64,000 nucleotides of DNA, taken from positions 98,393,946 to 98,457,945 of the forward strand of contig OY821517.1 of NCBI GenBank assembly GCA_963682025.1, in the 5' to 3' direction. The stretch is from Cordilura impudica (lineage: Eukaryota; Arthropoda; Insecta; Diptera; Scathophagidae). The notes under the pieces are model-generated. The model was given only the letters and a program-made list of their open reading frames with translations, searched no databases and was not told the origin of the DNA. Of this stretch, positions 1-10,539 are shown piece after piece. Positions within the stretch are counted from its first letter, which is position 1. Each line of letters starts with the position of its first letter. The position numbers and the translations under genes were made by a program.

Positions 1-277
1 AATAGCGTTCATCCCATGGCCGATAAAAGCTTATATACCAAATTTCATCAAAATATATTCATATTTGCGACCTGCAGTTTGATTACAAGCTTTACATGGA
101 CACACAGACGGACGGACGGACGGACGGACGGACGGCCGGACATTGTTAAATCAACTCAGAAAGTGATTCTGATTCGATCGGTATAATTAAAGATGGGTCT
201 AGGTCAAATATTTTTGGTTGTTACAAACAGCAGCACAAAGTCATTATACCCAAACCACATAGTGGTATAGGGTATAA
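1..277 (-). mobile_element. DINE-1/mini-me-like element (HINE), 5' part, cut by window edge
   Basis: Reads on the minus strand from its 5' terminus at about 277 (TATACCCTATACCACTATG) through the GATTCGATTTAAC block into a (GTCC)n tract at about 110-136, then leaves the window. This is one of at least a dozen copies here. The family has a TATACCC start, an internal GTCC microsatellite and a 3' hairpin before CTTACTTGTT, as in the non-autonomous Helentron relatives DINE-1/INE-1/mini-me of flies. No coding capacity is visible. The next transposon starts three bases beyond its 5' end. Confidence 0.82.
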
Positions 278-280
278 TTA

Positions 281-894
281 CACAAGGGAACAATGGTTCT
301 GTTGATTAAGAACTGAATATTGTTTTTAAGGTTATTTGGGACGCTGAATCCAAATCTGCCCTTGGTTTTTTTCTATCAGCTCGACTTTTCGAGATATACC
401 GTTATGTTCAAAATTAAGGCACTTCCGCTACATATATTGGAATAACTTGAAAACGGTTCACCATATTAAATTAAAAAAAAATCCGAAACTCGCAAACAAT
501 ATTCTCTTAAAGCCGTGCTTACTTTGTTTTTAAATTTTCCAAGTAGTTTTAGAGATATCGTTCAAGTTTTAAAAAAAAAATTAAAATTTTTTAAAAAAAA
601 ACATTTTTTTTGTTCTTTAAAAATTCCTAAAAAATAAAAATGGGAAAAAAATCACAGTTTTGGTCTACAAACAGTTAGTTAAATATATTTCGAATAAAAT
701 GAGCTTTATTTCATTGCAATCGGTGCACAACTTTTGATTTTGTTCACGATTTACTGAATTGATATAAATCGCGATTTCCATACAAAAATAACATTTTCTA
801 ATGTGTAAGTGTTTGTATGTAATAAGTTAGTTTTTTATGATTCTAAGAATTAAAAAAATTAAGTAATAAAAAAAGATTATTTCATTTTTATGGT
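281..894 (+). repeat. left long terminal inverted repeat arm
   Basis: Pairs with 3099-3724 in reverse complement. Good matches run from the AAATCTGC..TTGGTTTTTTTCTATC block at about 354 to the TTTCATTTTTATGGT block ending at 894. Bases 294-353 do not match the corresponding part of the right arm, so the two tips have been exchanged or have diverged. It is AT-rich with poly(A) and poly(T) runs; no ORF seen. Confidence 0.85.
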
Positions 895-1243
895 TGCGGT
901 AGCAAACTCATAACGCCTATAAATTTTATTGTCCCTTTATGACACCTAGTCATTTCACAGTCAATTAAAGAGAAAAAAGAAAAGTCCACTTGTTTTTATT
1001 GATGTGTGGTTTACCGTTGGTAACGGATGATTTTTTAAAGGAATTCCCCTGAACACATGTGTTCATTCATAAGTGCCTGTCAATAAAATTGTGGACATAA
1101 TTTTTTTTGGTACTTCAGTAAAAAACTACTAAGTATTTATATGGGTTCATTCAACCAATTTTTCTCATTCAACAAGTGTTTACGAAAGCGAAAAGTATAA
1201 CGACAAAAAATATAAATCATTTTACATTGAACATTTAATCAGT

Positions 1244-1276
1244 CAACACAAAAAAGTTCAATTTTGTTCCCGTGTG
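1244..1276 (+). repeat. internal copy of the element's right terminus
   Basis: The stretch ending in TTTTGTTCCCGTGTG at 1276 repeats, in the same orientation and with about two mismatches over 33 bases, the last 34 bases of the element (3691-3724). It is also followed by TTA. It lies 50 bases upstream of the ORF start, so it may be a relic of an earlier element end or of a composite structure. Confidence 0.75.
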
Positions 1277-1325
1277 TTATTTATTGAAAATTGTGTTACT
1301 TTGATATATACTTCAAAATTGTGTA

Positions 1326-3017
1326 ATGGCTACGTCAAGAAACACCTGTAAAATCAATCCCAACTATTTTTGTAACATATGTGGCGAATACACGTTTATA
1401 AAAAATAGAAAAAGTGTGTCAGATTTTATTAAAAAAATTTATTTTGACTACTTCGGATTTACCATGGAAACCCGTGACAAGTACTGGATTCCTAATACTG
1501 TATGTAAAAACTGTGTAGAGTATTTAAGGTTATGGGCAAACAAGCAACGGACCCACTTCAAGTATAAAACAGCAATGATCTGGCGGGAACCTTCGAATCA
1601 TTATGATGATTGTTACTTTTGCGCTGTCAACATAACAGGCATTAATAAAACAAACCGGTCTAAATGGATTTATCCTAACGTGTTGTCTATTACCCAACCA
1701 GTCCTGTACTCTAGTGAGGATTCAGAACCACAACCATCTACATCTACACACAATTTCCACGACTTACGACAAAATGTTCCTTCACCAATTTCTGAATTTG
1801 GATCAGATGACTTGCATTTAGATATTTCTTCTGAACGCGAGCAATTTAATCAGGAGGAGCTTAGTGATTTAGTGAGAGACCTTGGACTTTCTAAAAAAGC
1901 ATCTGAAATTCTTGCTTCTCGATTAAAGCAAAAAAATCTGTTAACCCAAGGAACAACAATTTCATACTACCGTAACAGAGAAAAAAACTTACTTCCATTC
2001 TTTTCCGAAGACGATGAATTTGTTTATTGTTCAGATGTTCCTGGTTTAGTAACAGCGATGGGATTAGAGGAGTATGATCCAAATGACTGGCGACTATTTA
2101 TAGATTCTTCTAAACGCAGCCTAAAATGTGTACTTCTGCATAACGGTAATAAATTGGGTTCGTTGCCCATTGCACATTCAACTAAAGCTAAAGAAGAATA
2201 TTCTACAATTGCCTCAGTTATAAATAAAATAAAGTACAACGAACACCGCTGGCTAATTTGTGTGGATCTAAAAATGGTGAATTTTCTTCTAGGCCAACAA
2301 GGTGGCTACACAAAATATCCGTGTTTCATTTGTTTATGGGATAGCAGAGCCAGATCTGAACACTGGAGTAAGAAAGACTGGCCTTCGAGGGAAGTTATGG
2401 TTCCAGGAAACCACAATATAGTTAATCAACCACTTGTGCCCAGGGATCGCATAATACTGCCACCTCTCCATGTCAAGCTAGGACTTATGAAACAATTTGT
2501 CAAAGCTCTCAACAAGGACGGTGATTGTTTTAGATATATCAGTAAAAAGTTCAACAATTTGAGTTCGGAGAAACTGAAAGCTGGCATTTTTGATGGCCCT
2601 CAAATCAAAAAATTAATCAATGATGAAAATTTTAGTAATTCCATGACAGATATTGAAAGAAATGCTTGGAATGAATTTGTTTGGATAGTGCGTAATTTCC
2701 TGGGAAACAAAAAGGGTGAACACTATTCGGACCACGTGGATAACATGTTGTCACATTTCAAGCAGCTTGGTTGTAATATGAGCATTAAGGTGCACTACCT
2801 ACACAGTCATTTGGATTGTTTCCCTGAAAATCTTGGAGACTTCAGTGAAGAACAAGGTGAACGTTTCCATCAAGATATCCGCACTATAGAGGAGCGGTAC
2901 CAGGGTCACTGGGATAAGCATATGATGGCGGACTATTGCTGGAGCATTAAAACAAATCCCTCTAAACAAGGTTATTTAAGAAAATCTTATAAAAGAAAAT
3001 TTTTCGATGAGTTGTAA
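1326..3017 (+). CDS. probable transposase, uncharacterised family, 563 aa
   Basis: An uninterrupted 563-codon ORF centred between the two inverted arms. The N-terminus has two Cys pairs 41 residues apart, C16-x2-C19 and C60-x2-C63, resembling a ZAD or THAP-like zinc module, then a further C96-x2-C99. Residues 130-160 are acidic and Ser/Pro-rich. The central and C-terminal part has a plausible RNase H-like acid triad: D260 in LFIDSSKRSLK, D314 in ICVDLKMVNF, and E508-E512 in FSEEQGERFHQD. Between them come a metal-binding-looking CFICLWDSRARSEHW (C333, C336, H346) and LPPLHVKLGLMKQF (H382). The start at 1326 is the first ATG of the frame and precedes the Cys module. Its place between inverted arms argues for transposase; the acid triad is inferred from motif order, not alignment. 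I do not recognise a named superfamily. It is the only long intact ORF in the window, which suggests recent activity. Confidence 0.75.
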   Translation: MATSRNTCKINPNYFCNICGEYTFIKNRKSVSDFIKKIYFDYFGFTMETRDKYWIPNTVCKNCVEYLRLWANKQRTHFKYKTAMIWREPSNHYDDCYFCAVNITGINKTNRSKWIYPNVLSITQPVLYSSEDSEPQPSTSTHNFHDLRQNVPSPISEFGSDDLHLDISSEREQFNQEELSDLVRDLGLSKKASEILASRLKQKNLLTQGTTISYYRNREKNLLPFFSEDDEFVYCSDVPGLVTAMGLEEYDPNDWRLFIDSSKRSLKCVLLHNGNKLGSLPIAHSTKAKEEYSTIASVINKIKYNEHRWLICVDLKMVNFLLGQQGGYTKYPCFICLWDSRARSEHWSKKDWPSREVMVPGNHNIVNQPLVPRDRIILPPLHVKLGLMKQFVKALNKDGDCFRYISKKFNNLSSEKLKAGIFDGPQIKKLINDENFSNSMTDIERNAWNEFVWIVRNFLGNKKGEHYSDHVDNMLSHFKQLGCNMSIKVHYLHSHLDCFPENLGDFSEEQGERFHQDIRTIEERYQGHWDKHMMADYCWSIKTNPSKQGYLRKSYKRKFFDEL

Positions 3018-3098
3018 TTACATTGTAATATTTGTGTATTAAAATTTTTTATTTTTCTTTAAAATTCTCTTTTTGTGTTAAATTAAAAAGTATAGCTG

Positions 3099-3724
3099 AC
3101 CATAAAAATGAAATAATCTTTTTTTATTACTTAATTTTTTTAATTCTTAGAATCATAAAAAACTAACTTATTACATACAAACACTTACACATTAGAAAAT
3201 GTTATTTTTGTATGGAAATCGCGATTTATATCAATTCAGTAAATCGTGAACAAAATCAAAAGTTGTGCACCGATTGCAATGAAATAAAGCTCATTTTATT
3301 CGAAATATATTTAACTAACTGCTTGTAGACCAAAACTGTGATTTTTGTCCCATTTTTATTTTTTAGGAATTTTTAAAGAACAAAAAAAAATGTTTTTTTT
3401 AAAAAAATTTTAATTTTTTTTTCAAAACTTGAACGATATCTCTAAAACTACTTGGAAAATTTAAAAACAAAGTAAGCACGGCTTTAAGAGAATATTGTTT
3501 GCGAGTTTCGGATTTTTTTTTTAATTTAATATGGTGAACCGTTTTCAAGTTATTCCAATATATGTAGCGGAAGTGCCTTAATTTTAAACATAACGGTATA
3601 TCTCGAAAAGTCGAGCTGATAGAAAAAAACCAAGTGCAGATTTGAAATCAGCGACCCCAAATTAGTAAAAATTTGCTATAAATTTCAAATCAGCACAAAA
3701 AAAGTTCAATTTTGTTCCCTTGTG
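3099..3724 (+). repeat. right long terminal inverted repeat arm
   Basis: Reverse complement of the left arm (281-894); begins ACCATAAAAATGAAATAAT and ends in CCCTTGTG at 3724. The downstream flank reads TTATAGTCGGTCT, which looks like the outer 3' end of a DINE-1-like element in minus orientation. Confidence 0.85.
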
Positions 3725-3856
3725 TTATAGTCGGTCTTTAAGATTTTTTTTTTGATTTTTTAAAAAATTTTTATTTTTTCAAAATTTTTTATTTTATAAT
3801 TATTTAACTATTTACATTTCTTAATGTAATTATATGATTATAATCGAATTCACAAT

Positions 3857-5492
3857 CTAAAAACTATTTTTGTTATGTGAAATTAGCTTAAGATTAAGAG
3901 TTCGTGTTGATTTGCATTGGGGGAAAATATCTTGTACGACTTTAATGGCGCGTTCCGCACAAATGTTGCTGCGTTGTGTTTTTGGAATTCTTGATTCATC
4001 TTTCACCCAATTTCTTAGAAAGCATTTCTGAGCATTAGTAAAGCCCGATAATGATTTGCTTAAGGCTTCGAAGTCATTTTTATTGTAACAATGGTCTGAA
4101 AACCAAATGTTGTACCATCGGCCACATATAAACTCGCATATTGCATATAATTTGCTACGATATTTTGGAATTAACATGTAAGCTTGAATTGCAAGATTTG
4201 CTCTAGAATTCCATCTAGCATTACTAATCGGTGGTATAGTTTTAAAGTTTATAAATGGAAATTTATTGTGCTCCATATAGTATTTAAAAGCCTGTCCTAG
4301 TTCATAAATATAAATATTGCATATCATCACGTCACTTTAAATTTCCAACATATAGCCGTTTCTCGTTTAGCTGATATTCGTGTTTTAATGTATTATAATT
4401 GCTTATCAACTCTGAAACGAATTCATATGCAATATCTGGTAGGTGGGTTTTCCGTCCAATGATGCATCCATTACATATCGTAGTATTAAATCCAACACAT
4501 GGTGCTGACATCCAATGTACTGCGGCGGTGGCAGAGAAATTGATTTAAAATGGTTTCGCAGTAGTGTTACAACACCTTTAGTTTTTCCTGTATTAACACT
4601 GGTTGTGTCGCAAATTATCATTTTTATTGACTTCATCAAATTAAATTTTTCTAGGGTTTCTTTGAAAATAATTATCGCTTTCCCATTTTCCAGAACTAAT
4701 GCAGCTACTTTTATTTCTTAAGATTCATTTTTTACAACAACTACCTGTACTTCTTGTCGTCCAATTTTTTACAATCGAAATGGAGACACCAATTCTCATA
4801 TTGTAAAAACTGTTTCCTCATTTCTTCCATTTTCTCTGCAGATTTATAAACAGCTTTATAAATTGCTTGCTGTGATGGAATTGCAATATCGACCCCTGAT
4901 TTTGCTGCTTTCCTAGTACTTACTTTGCTAGTATTTACTAACGTTAGTGCTGGATTTATTAATCGCTTTGTTATTCCAAGTCTTAAAGGTGGCATATAAT
5001 CGTTATCATCTTCAAATGAATCATCGATCATTGAGACAAAGTCGGAGTCTCCATCATTGAGCATTGGGACAGAGTCGGAGTCTGAATCTTGGACAATTAT
5101 TTCAGATTTTGGTGCAATGATTTCGAACGAAATATTAAAATTGTTATCAAACTTTTCAGCAGTTTTTGAAGTTTTGATACCTTTCTGGTACGCACGAATC
5201 AAACATTGCACTTTCCTTCTTATAGATTTGATAGCCAATTTCGGAATATTTAGTTTAGTCCATAAATCGAATAATTCTTGTGATATAATTTTATACCTCT
5301 CTGTTTTTAATTTTTCTTTTTCATATAATGCTTTAAATCTTCCAATGACTGTTTTTTAGGTATTTGGTTCAGTTCACAAAACGAAATATCGATACTTGGA
5401 ATATTTTTACATTTATTTTCAGAATTTTTTAAATTTTGGGTCCACTTATCCGCGTTTTTCCGAGCAGCAATTTCGCTATGTTTAAAAGACAT
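3857..5492 (-). pseudogene. hAT-like transposase, degenerate
   Basis: Broken minus-strand gene readable in pieces: start MSFKHSEIAARKNADKW at 5492, a 165-codon piece 5238-4741, a 77-codon piece 4639-4406 and a 157-codon piece 4330-3857. Frameshifts or stops separate the pieces near 5310-5350, 4690-4740 and 4330-4440. Motifs in order: CLHFDCKKLDD (candidate first acid), MIICDTTSVNTG (second acid), IGCQHHVLDLIL (the C-x2-H helix typical of hAT catalytic cores), and SNICAERAIKVVQD (candidate last acid). An acidic linker sits at about 5020-5100. The hAT-like reading rests on the motif order and the Cys-His helix; the exact family is not recognised. The first ~450 bases of coding sequence and the upstream region recur at 18325-19368. 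Confidence 0.65.
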
Positions 5493-6119
5493 TTTAAAAA
5501 GTCGAATGAAAACAAACGTTTAAATTCGATTAATATAAAATTAATGCACAACAAACTTACAAATTGGAGTATTATACAATTTTTAGATATCAAAAGTGAC
5601 AGCGCCTGCTTTATTTATAATTTTTTTTTTTTTACAAGTAGTATTTTCACCAAATTTTTTCGTCACTAGATTTTTGCTATTGTTAAAAAAGTTTTCGCAC
5701 CATGTTTAATAAAGTTTGAAATCAATAGGTTTAAAAAATAAATAAAAGTTAGTTAAAAAAAAATGTTATATATTTTTATTTTTTTAGCAATAAATTATAA
5801 TATTTCGCAAATTTGCATAAGACAGCGTGGTAAGTCGCAATATTTTATCACGATTAATTAAATTTATAGAGAATATTATTCAATATTTAATGGAAAAACT
5901 TATAATTTATTTATCATTTAATGAATTTGTAAAGAAAATATTTTTATTTTTTTAGAACTTACTGATCCCAAACTTAATTGCATTTGACGCGGAACCTTTT
6001 TTAACGATATCGAAAATCTAAAGGTGCAGTTCATATTGTTTTTTTATGCACTACATGGTATGGATAGGGCCATTTTGATATTTTCAAAAATTGTAAAAAA
6101 GTTGTATCCCTAATGGACA
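5493..6119 (-). mobile_element. 5' non-coding part of the hAT-like element
   Basis: Non-coding sequence upstream of the degenerate transposase, shared nearly base for base with 18773-19368. The shared stretch stops abruptly after TATCCCTAATGGACA at 6119 (and at 19368), marking the element's outer end, which reads TGTCCATTAGGGATAC on the minus strand. I could not find a matching inverted terminus on the 3' side near 3.75-3.85 kb, so that end is probably lost. Confidence 0.6.
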
Positions 6120-7087
6120 GCCTTTAACTACTTTGCAGAATAAATTTCAGATTTACACAGTGTCGGTGTGTTTAACGATCAAGCATGAATTCTTTATGTA
6201 CTGTATTATTGTATCAGCTGATCCTTATCAAAAAGCATTTCAGTAAAACGTGTTTTACCTTCATCTTTTATTTCCTTTTTACTATAACCTTTGGTAAAGT
6301 ACACACATGCTTGACTAAAGATCGAACACCAATAAAAATCATCAAAAAGTTTTTCAAATTATCAAAGTTTTGTTCCAAATTATTTGGAGATAAAAGTAAT
6401 AAAATCCCATTAAGTTTAAAACAACTTCTTCGTCGTAAGTTAGTTCTATTTCCAATTATCCAGAACTTACGATTGACACCGATAATAACCACGGCTGTGT
6501 ATAGGAGCTGTGCATAGTTTTGGGGAAAAAAAGTTCGAATCGAATCTTTTTCTAAATTATATCAAAAGGATTCATGAGTGAAACAAATTACCGAAAGATT
6601 TCATTGATAAAGAAGAACATTCATTAATGATCTCCACTTATTTAGTTTCGTTCATCAACCATAGAGTGTAATCTTCTTCGATATCAATTCTAGTGAACTA
6701 CGTACTCTTCACTTAAATTGTTACGAAGTTTTAATTTATAACAAATATACAAAACCAATAGCAAAAAATTTACTAATATAAAAGAACAACGCAATACAAT
6801 TAAAAAAAGAGAGAAGAAAAGTGCACTAGTTATAAAAAAAGGTGAATTTTTAATTCTTTTCTAAAGTGATTTTTTTATATAGAATTATATTAAGATTTAT
6901 TAACTTCCATCAACATGACACCAAGTAATGTACATTAGCTTATCATCATGTGTGACATCAACAAATCATCATTATTAAGGTAATTGAGCAAATAAATATA
7001 GTTGAAATACCCCAGCAACTAAAGAAGAGAATCAATTAGTAAAGCGCTAATCCATGTAAGTCTCCAAACTCTCTCTTATTTCCTTTT
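6120..7087. other. no recognised gene
   Basis: AT-rich sequence with only short chance ORFs. The minus reading at about 6440-6480 contains RKFWIIGNRTNLRRR, faintly like the integrase leader of BEL/Pao retrotransposons, but nothing around it supports that. Confidence 0.5.
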
Positions 7088-7788
7088 TATACCCTATACC
7101 ACTATGTGGTTTGGGTATAATGACTTTGTGCTGCTGTTTGTAACAACCAAAAATATTTGACCTACACCCATTTTTAATTATACCGATCGAATCAGAATCA
7201 CTATCTGATTCGATTTAACGATGTCCGTCCGTCCGTCCGTCCGTCCGTCTGTGTGTCCATGTAAAGCTTGTAATCAAACTGCAGATCGCAAATATGAATA
7301 TATTTTGCTGAAATTTGGAATATAAGCTTTTGTCGGCCATGGGATGAACGCCGTTGAAAATGGTGGGAATCGGTCCATGTTCAGACCTAGCCCCCATACA
7401 AATGGCCCCTATGAAATCGACATAAATTGCCAGTAGATCCAAATTATCATACAAATCAAATTGGGTTTGTATGTACATATTACATCCATTAATTAGTAGT
7501 CCAAAAATGATCTCAAATTTTGTTTGTATATATTTTTGAAAATACAAGAGACTTTACCAAACATGGTCAGGATCGGTCCATTTTTGGGCCTACTCCCCAT
7601 ATAGATATAGCATCCGATATGAACTTTTTCATCTCTGCAGCCGAAAAAATTATTAAAAATCCCACTCAAATCTGGTTTACGCTTATTTTCTATATCCAGT
7701 TAGTTGGGTCTATGAGATGGGGTCTCTAAACGCATGGTATATGGTATCGTATAGTCGGTCTAGACCGACTATAATTTTCTTACTTGTT
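7088..7788 (+). mobile_element. DINE-1/mini-me-like element (HINE), full length
   Basis: Complete copy: TATACCCTATACCACTATG start, (GTCC)n tract at about 7227-7250, and 3' palindrome ATAGTCGGTCTAGACCGACTAT at about 7749-7772 followed by TTTTCTTACTTGTT. The short ORFs through it read the repeat itself (RRTDGRTDG is the translated microsatellite) and are not genes. Confidence 0.88.
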
Positions 7789-8929
7789 TGCTTCTATGAA
7801 TGACATTTAAATATTATTGCTAAAACAAAACAATTGAAGTTCAATGACTACATAAGAACACATAAAATGAATTTGCATTTGATTATATACTTAGCTTAAA
7901 TACACTATAACCAACATATTTAGTATTACTGATGATTCATAAAAAATTAAAAATCATTGCCATAAAACAAAATTAATTAATTTTTTTTAAATTATGTTAT
8001 AAAAAAAAAAGAGAAAACAAAAATATATATATCAATACACATATTTTTTTTATCGATTTTCTTCTAAATAATTTTAAAATGAAACATGAATTTAACTTAC
8101 TTTAACAGTAAAAAGAATTGCTAAATCCTTAAATAAAGGGAATGTTAAATATGTTCAAAAATATAACCTAATATTTTCTGTAGCGATTTTCTATTATAGG
8201 GACGATTATTAAAATAATCTGAGTGGCATAATCGTTGCAGGCGTATTGACTGTAGAGTCAATTGGGCGGGAATAATTCACTCCTGGTTAAACCATCTGAC
8301 CATAATGAAATACATTCTTGATAATCAAAGTTCGAAGTTTTTTTATAGCTCCTAGGCAATTTATCAAAATGTCATGAAGAATTTTTTTTGCTACGCGATC
8401 TCTGACAGACATTCCAAAAATCCACGCCTTAGCCGACAGAGCTGGCCGATGAAACGCGTAACAGATGCTATATTTGTGTGGGGACTGGGTCGAAAATTGG
8501 AAAAATACTATCCAAATGTGTTAAAGACACTAGCTTTTTGAAAAAACACATCCAAACCAAATGTGAAAAAAATGACGAATATGGCAAATGGCTATAACAG
8601 GGATAAGGATTTCAGGAACTTGAAGGTTACGTAAAGAGCACATGTTGTTGGAATCTTGTGGCCTTCAGTTCAATCAGATCACATTGCGCTTTTTTAGTAT
8701 TCACATTTGCAAAACTTTCAAAATACAATTGTTTAGTTTCATAATTTAATTTGCTACAAGAGCGGGTTGTATCACATGATCTCTGTAGTAAAATTGTTCT
8801 TTTATTTTATTTTTAAAGTTGTTAAAAGTTACTCTCTTAAATACTCCCATTCTTCTCTTATGGAAGTTCTTCGATTCTAATTGTATTGCTTCTCTGCATA
8901 GTTTGTCTATGTAATTAAACCACAATTGT
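7789..8929. other. no recognised gene
   Basis: AT-rich at the start. The stretch 8190-8660 is less AT-biased (for example TTGGGCGGGAATAATTC near 8260), suggesting an old mobile-element remnant, but I see no conserved protein motif on either strand. Confidence 0.5.
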
Positions 8930-9696
8930 TATACCCTATACCACTATGTGGTTTGGGTATAATGACTTTGTGCTGCTGTTTGTAAACTATACCGATCGAA
9001 TCAGAATCACTATCTGATTCGATTTAACGATGTCCGTCCGTCCGTCCGTCCGTCTGTGTGTCCATGTAAACTTTGTAATCAAACTGCAGGTCGCAAATAT
9101 AAATATATTTTGATGAAATTTGGTATTTAATCTTTTATCAGCCATGGGATGAGCGCTATTGAAATTGGTGAGAATCGGTGCATGTTCAGACCTAGCCCCC
9201 ATGCAAATGACCCCTATGAAATCGACATAAATTGACATAAGATCCAAATTGCCATATAGATCTTACTCAAATTGGGTTTGTATGCGTTTAATACATCCAT
9301 TAATAAGTAGTCCAGAAATGGTCCCTATGGGACAACTCTTAGTCATAGGCCCCATATAGAGCTGCTTCCCGATATTCACTTAAACCTATCAAAAAACAAA
9401 AATATTGCACTGATTCTTCTCAAATATGGTTTGTATATATTTTTGCAAAATACAAGAGACTTTACCAAACATGATCAGTATCGTTCCATTTTTGGACCAA
9501 ATCCCCATATAGATTTAGCATCCGATATGAACTTTTTCATATCTGCAGCCAAAAAAATTAATAAAAATCCCACTCAAATTTGGTTTATGCTTATTTTCTA
9601 TATCCAGTTAGTTGGGCCTAAGAGATAGGGTCTCTAAACGCATGGTATAGGGTATCGTATAGTCGGTCTAGACCGACTATAATTTTCTTACTTGTT
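8930..9696 (+). mobile_element. DINE-1/mini-me-like element (HINE), full length
   Basis: TATACCCTATACC start at 8930, GTCC tract at about 9032-9055, and the terminal palindrome and CTTACTTGTT at the 3' end. Relative to the 7088 copy it lacks about 50 bases after GCTGCTGTTTGTAA, an internal deletion. It retains a distal block (about 9300-9420) that the 7088 copy has lost. Confidence 0.88.
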
Positions 9697-9859
9697 TTTG
9701 TATAAGTTTTTTTTTGTAAGTTGGTTTGGAAGACGGTGATCATTATAAGTGACGAGAGTTTTTATGATATATCTTATATGTAAGTCCAAGATATATATGT
9801 GACAATTTTCTATGCCTGTTTCCAGCAATGTTGGTAATTAAAAAAAAAATTTTTTATCA

Positions 9860-10260
9860 TGAATCATTGTAATTTGTCAGCATCATCAAATAGTGTTAAA
9901 CTCCAAATTTTGGCACGCTATGACTGGATACACACTGAGAAAGATCTTTTTTGTCTTTTAAACAAATCTCTTTTTTACTTAGAAAATTATTCCAAGTGGC
10001 ATTGATTATGTTTTTCGCCGATATGTTTCTCTTATCAAAGTGTTTGATGAATGAAACTTTTGGTGTAAATGCTACTCCTAAATAAGTTTTCCATTAAACA
10101 TAAAACTTTAATTTGCAGAAATTCTGCCACCTTTGCGAAATATGAACATTTTAAACTTGCTCAGATTAACCTCCAGGTTCCGTGTTGTGCAATAAAAAAA
10201 GATATCATCGGCATACAATAATTTAAGCAAGTTTCACCTTTTTAATTTTTCGTCAGACAC
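9860..10260 (-). pseudogene. non-LTR retrotransposon reverse transcriptase remnant
   Basis: Minus-strand reading contains LLYADDIFFYCTTRNL (the YADD polymerase box) followed by VNLSKFKMFIFRKGGRIS, the thumb-proximal segment typical of LINE reverse transcriptases. After frameshifts, GVAFTPKVSFIKHF and INATWNNF continue the match. Only about 130 codons survive. It lies back to back with the plus-strand LINE remnant that follows. Confidence 0.75.
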
Positions 10261-10539
10261 ACCAAATACAGATAACGGGATAATCAGCGAATATTTTCAA
10301 TTTTCTTCCGTTGCTCAAACTGAATACTTCAACGTGCTCTTTAATAAAATCAAACTGAATTGTTACTCGTCTGTATAATACTATTATAATGCCATGTATG
10401 TTCCCGTTAAACTGGAAACATGATAAATGGAGAATTCAGACATATACCCAGATTGTGCTTTCCATCGAAAACACGGCACTTGTCGAAGTCAGTAAAAAAA
10501 TATGGGAAGGATTGGAAAATGGAAATATTAAATTTTTAG

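Larger units (their letters stand above)
281..3724 (+). mobile_element. DNA transposon with ~0.6 kb inverted arms and one intact gene
   Basis: The left end CACAAGGGAACAA at 281 is mirrored by TTGTTCCCTTGTG ending at 3724, and both ends are flanked by TTA, which would be a 3 bp target duplication. Inside the ends, 354-894 pairs with 3099-3646 as a long, nearly perfect inverted repeat; the sub-terminal ~60 bases differ between arms. Between the arms lies one 563-codon ORF on the plus strand. A TTA duplication and termini starting CAC are compatible with several cut-and-paste superfamilies (PIF/Harbinger or CACTA-like by duplication size), but I do not recognise the protein as any of them. Superfamily is unassigned. 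Confidence 0.8.

Noticed and set aside
6268..6492. RKFWIIGNRTNLRRR as a possible BEL/Pao integrase leader
   Set aside because: A single short resemblance with no zinc-binding His/Cys pattern, no DDE core and no LTRs nearby.
7215..9247. ORFs ending in TWTHRRTDGRTDG
   Set aside because: RTDG repeats are the translated GTCC microsatellite of the DINE-1-like element.
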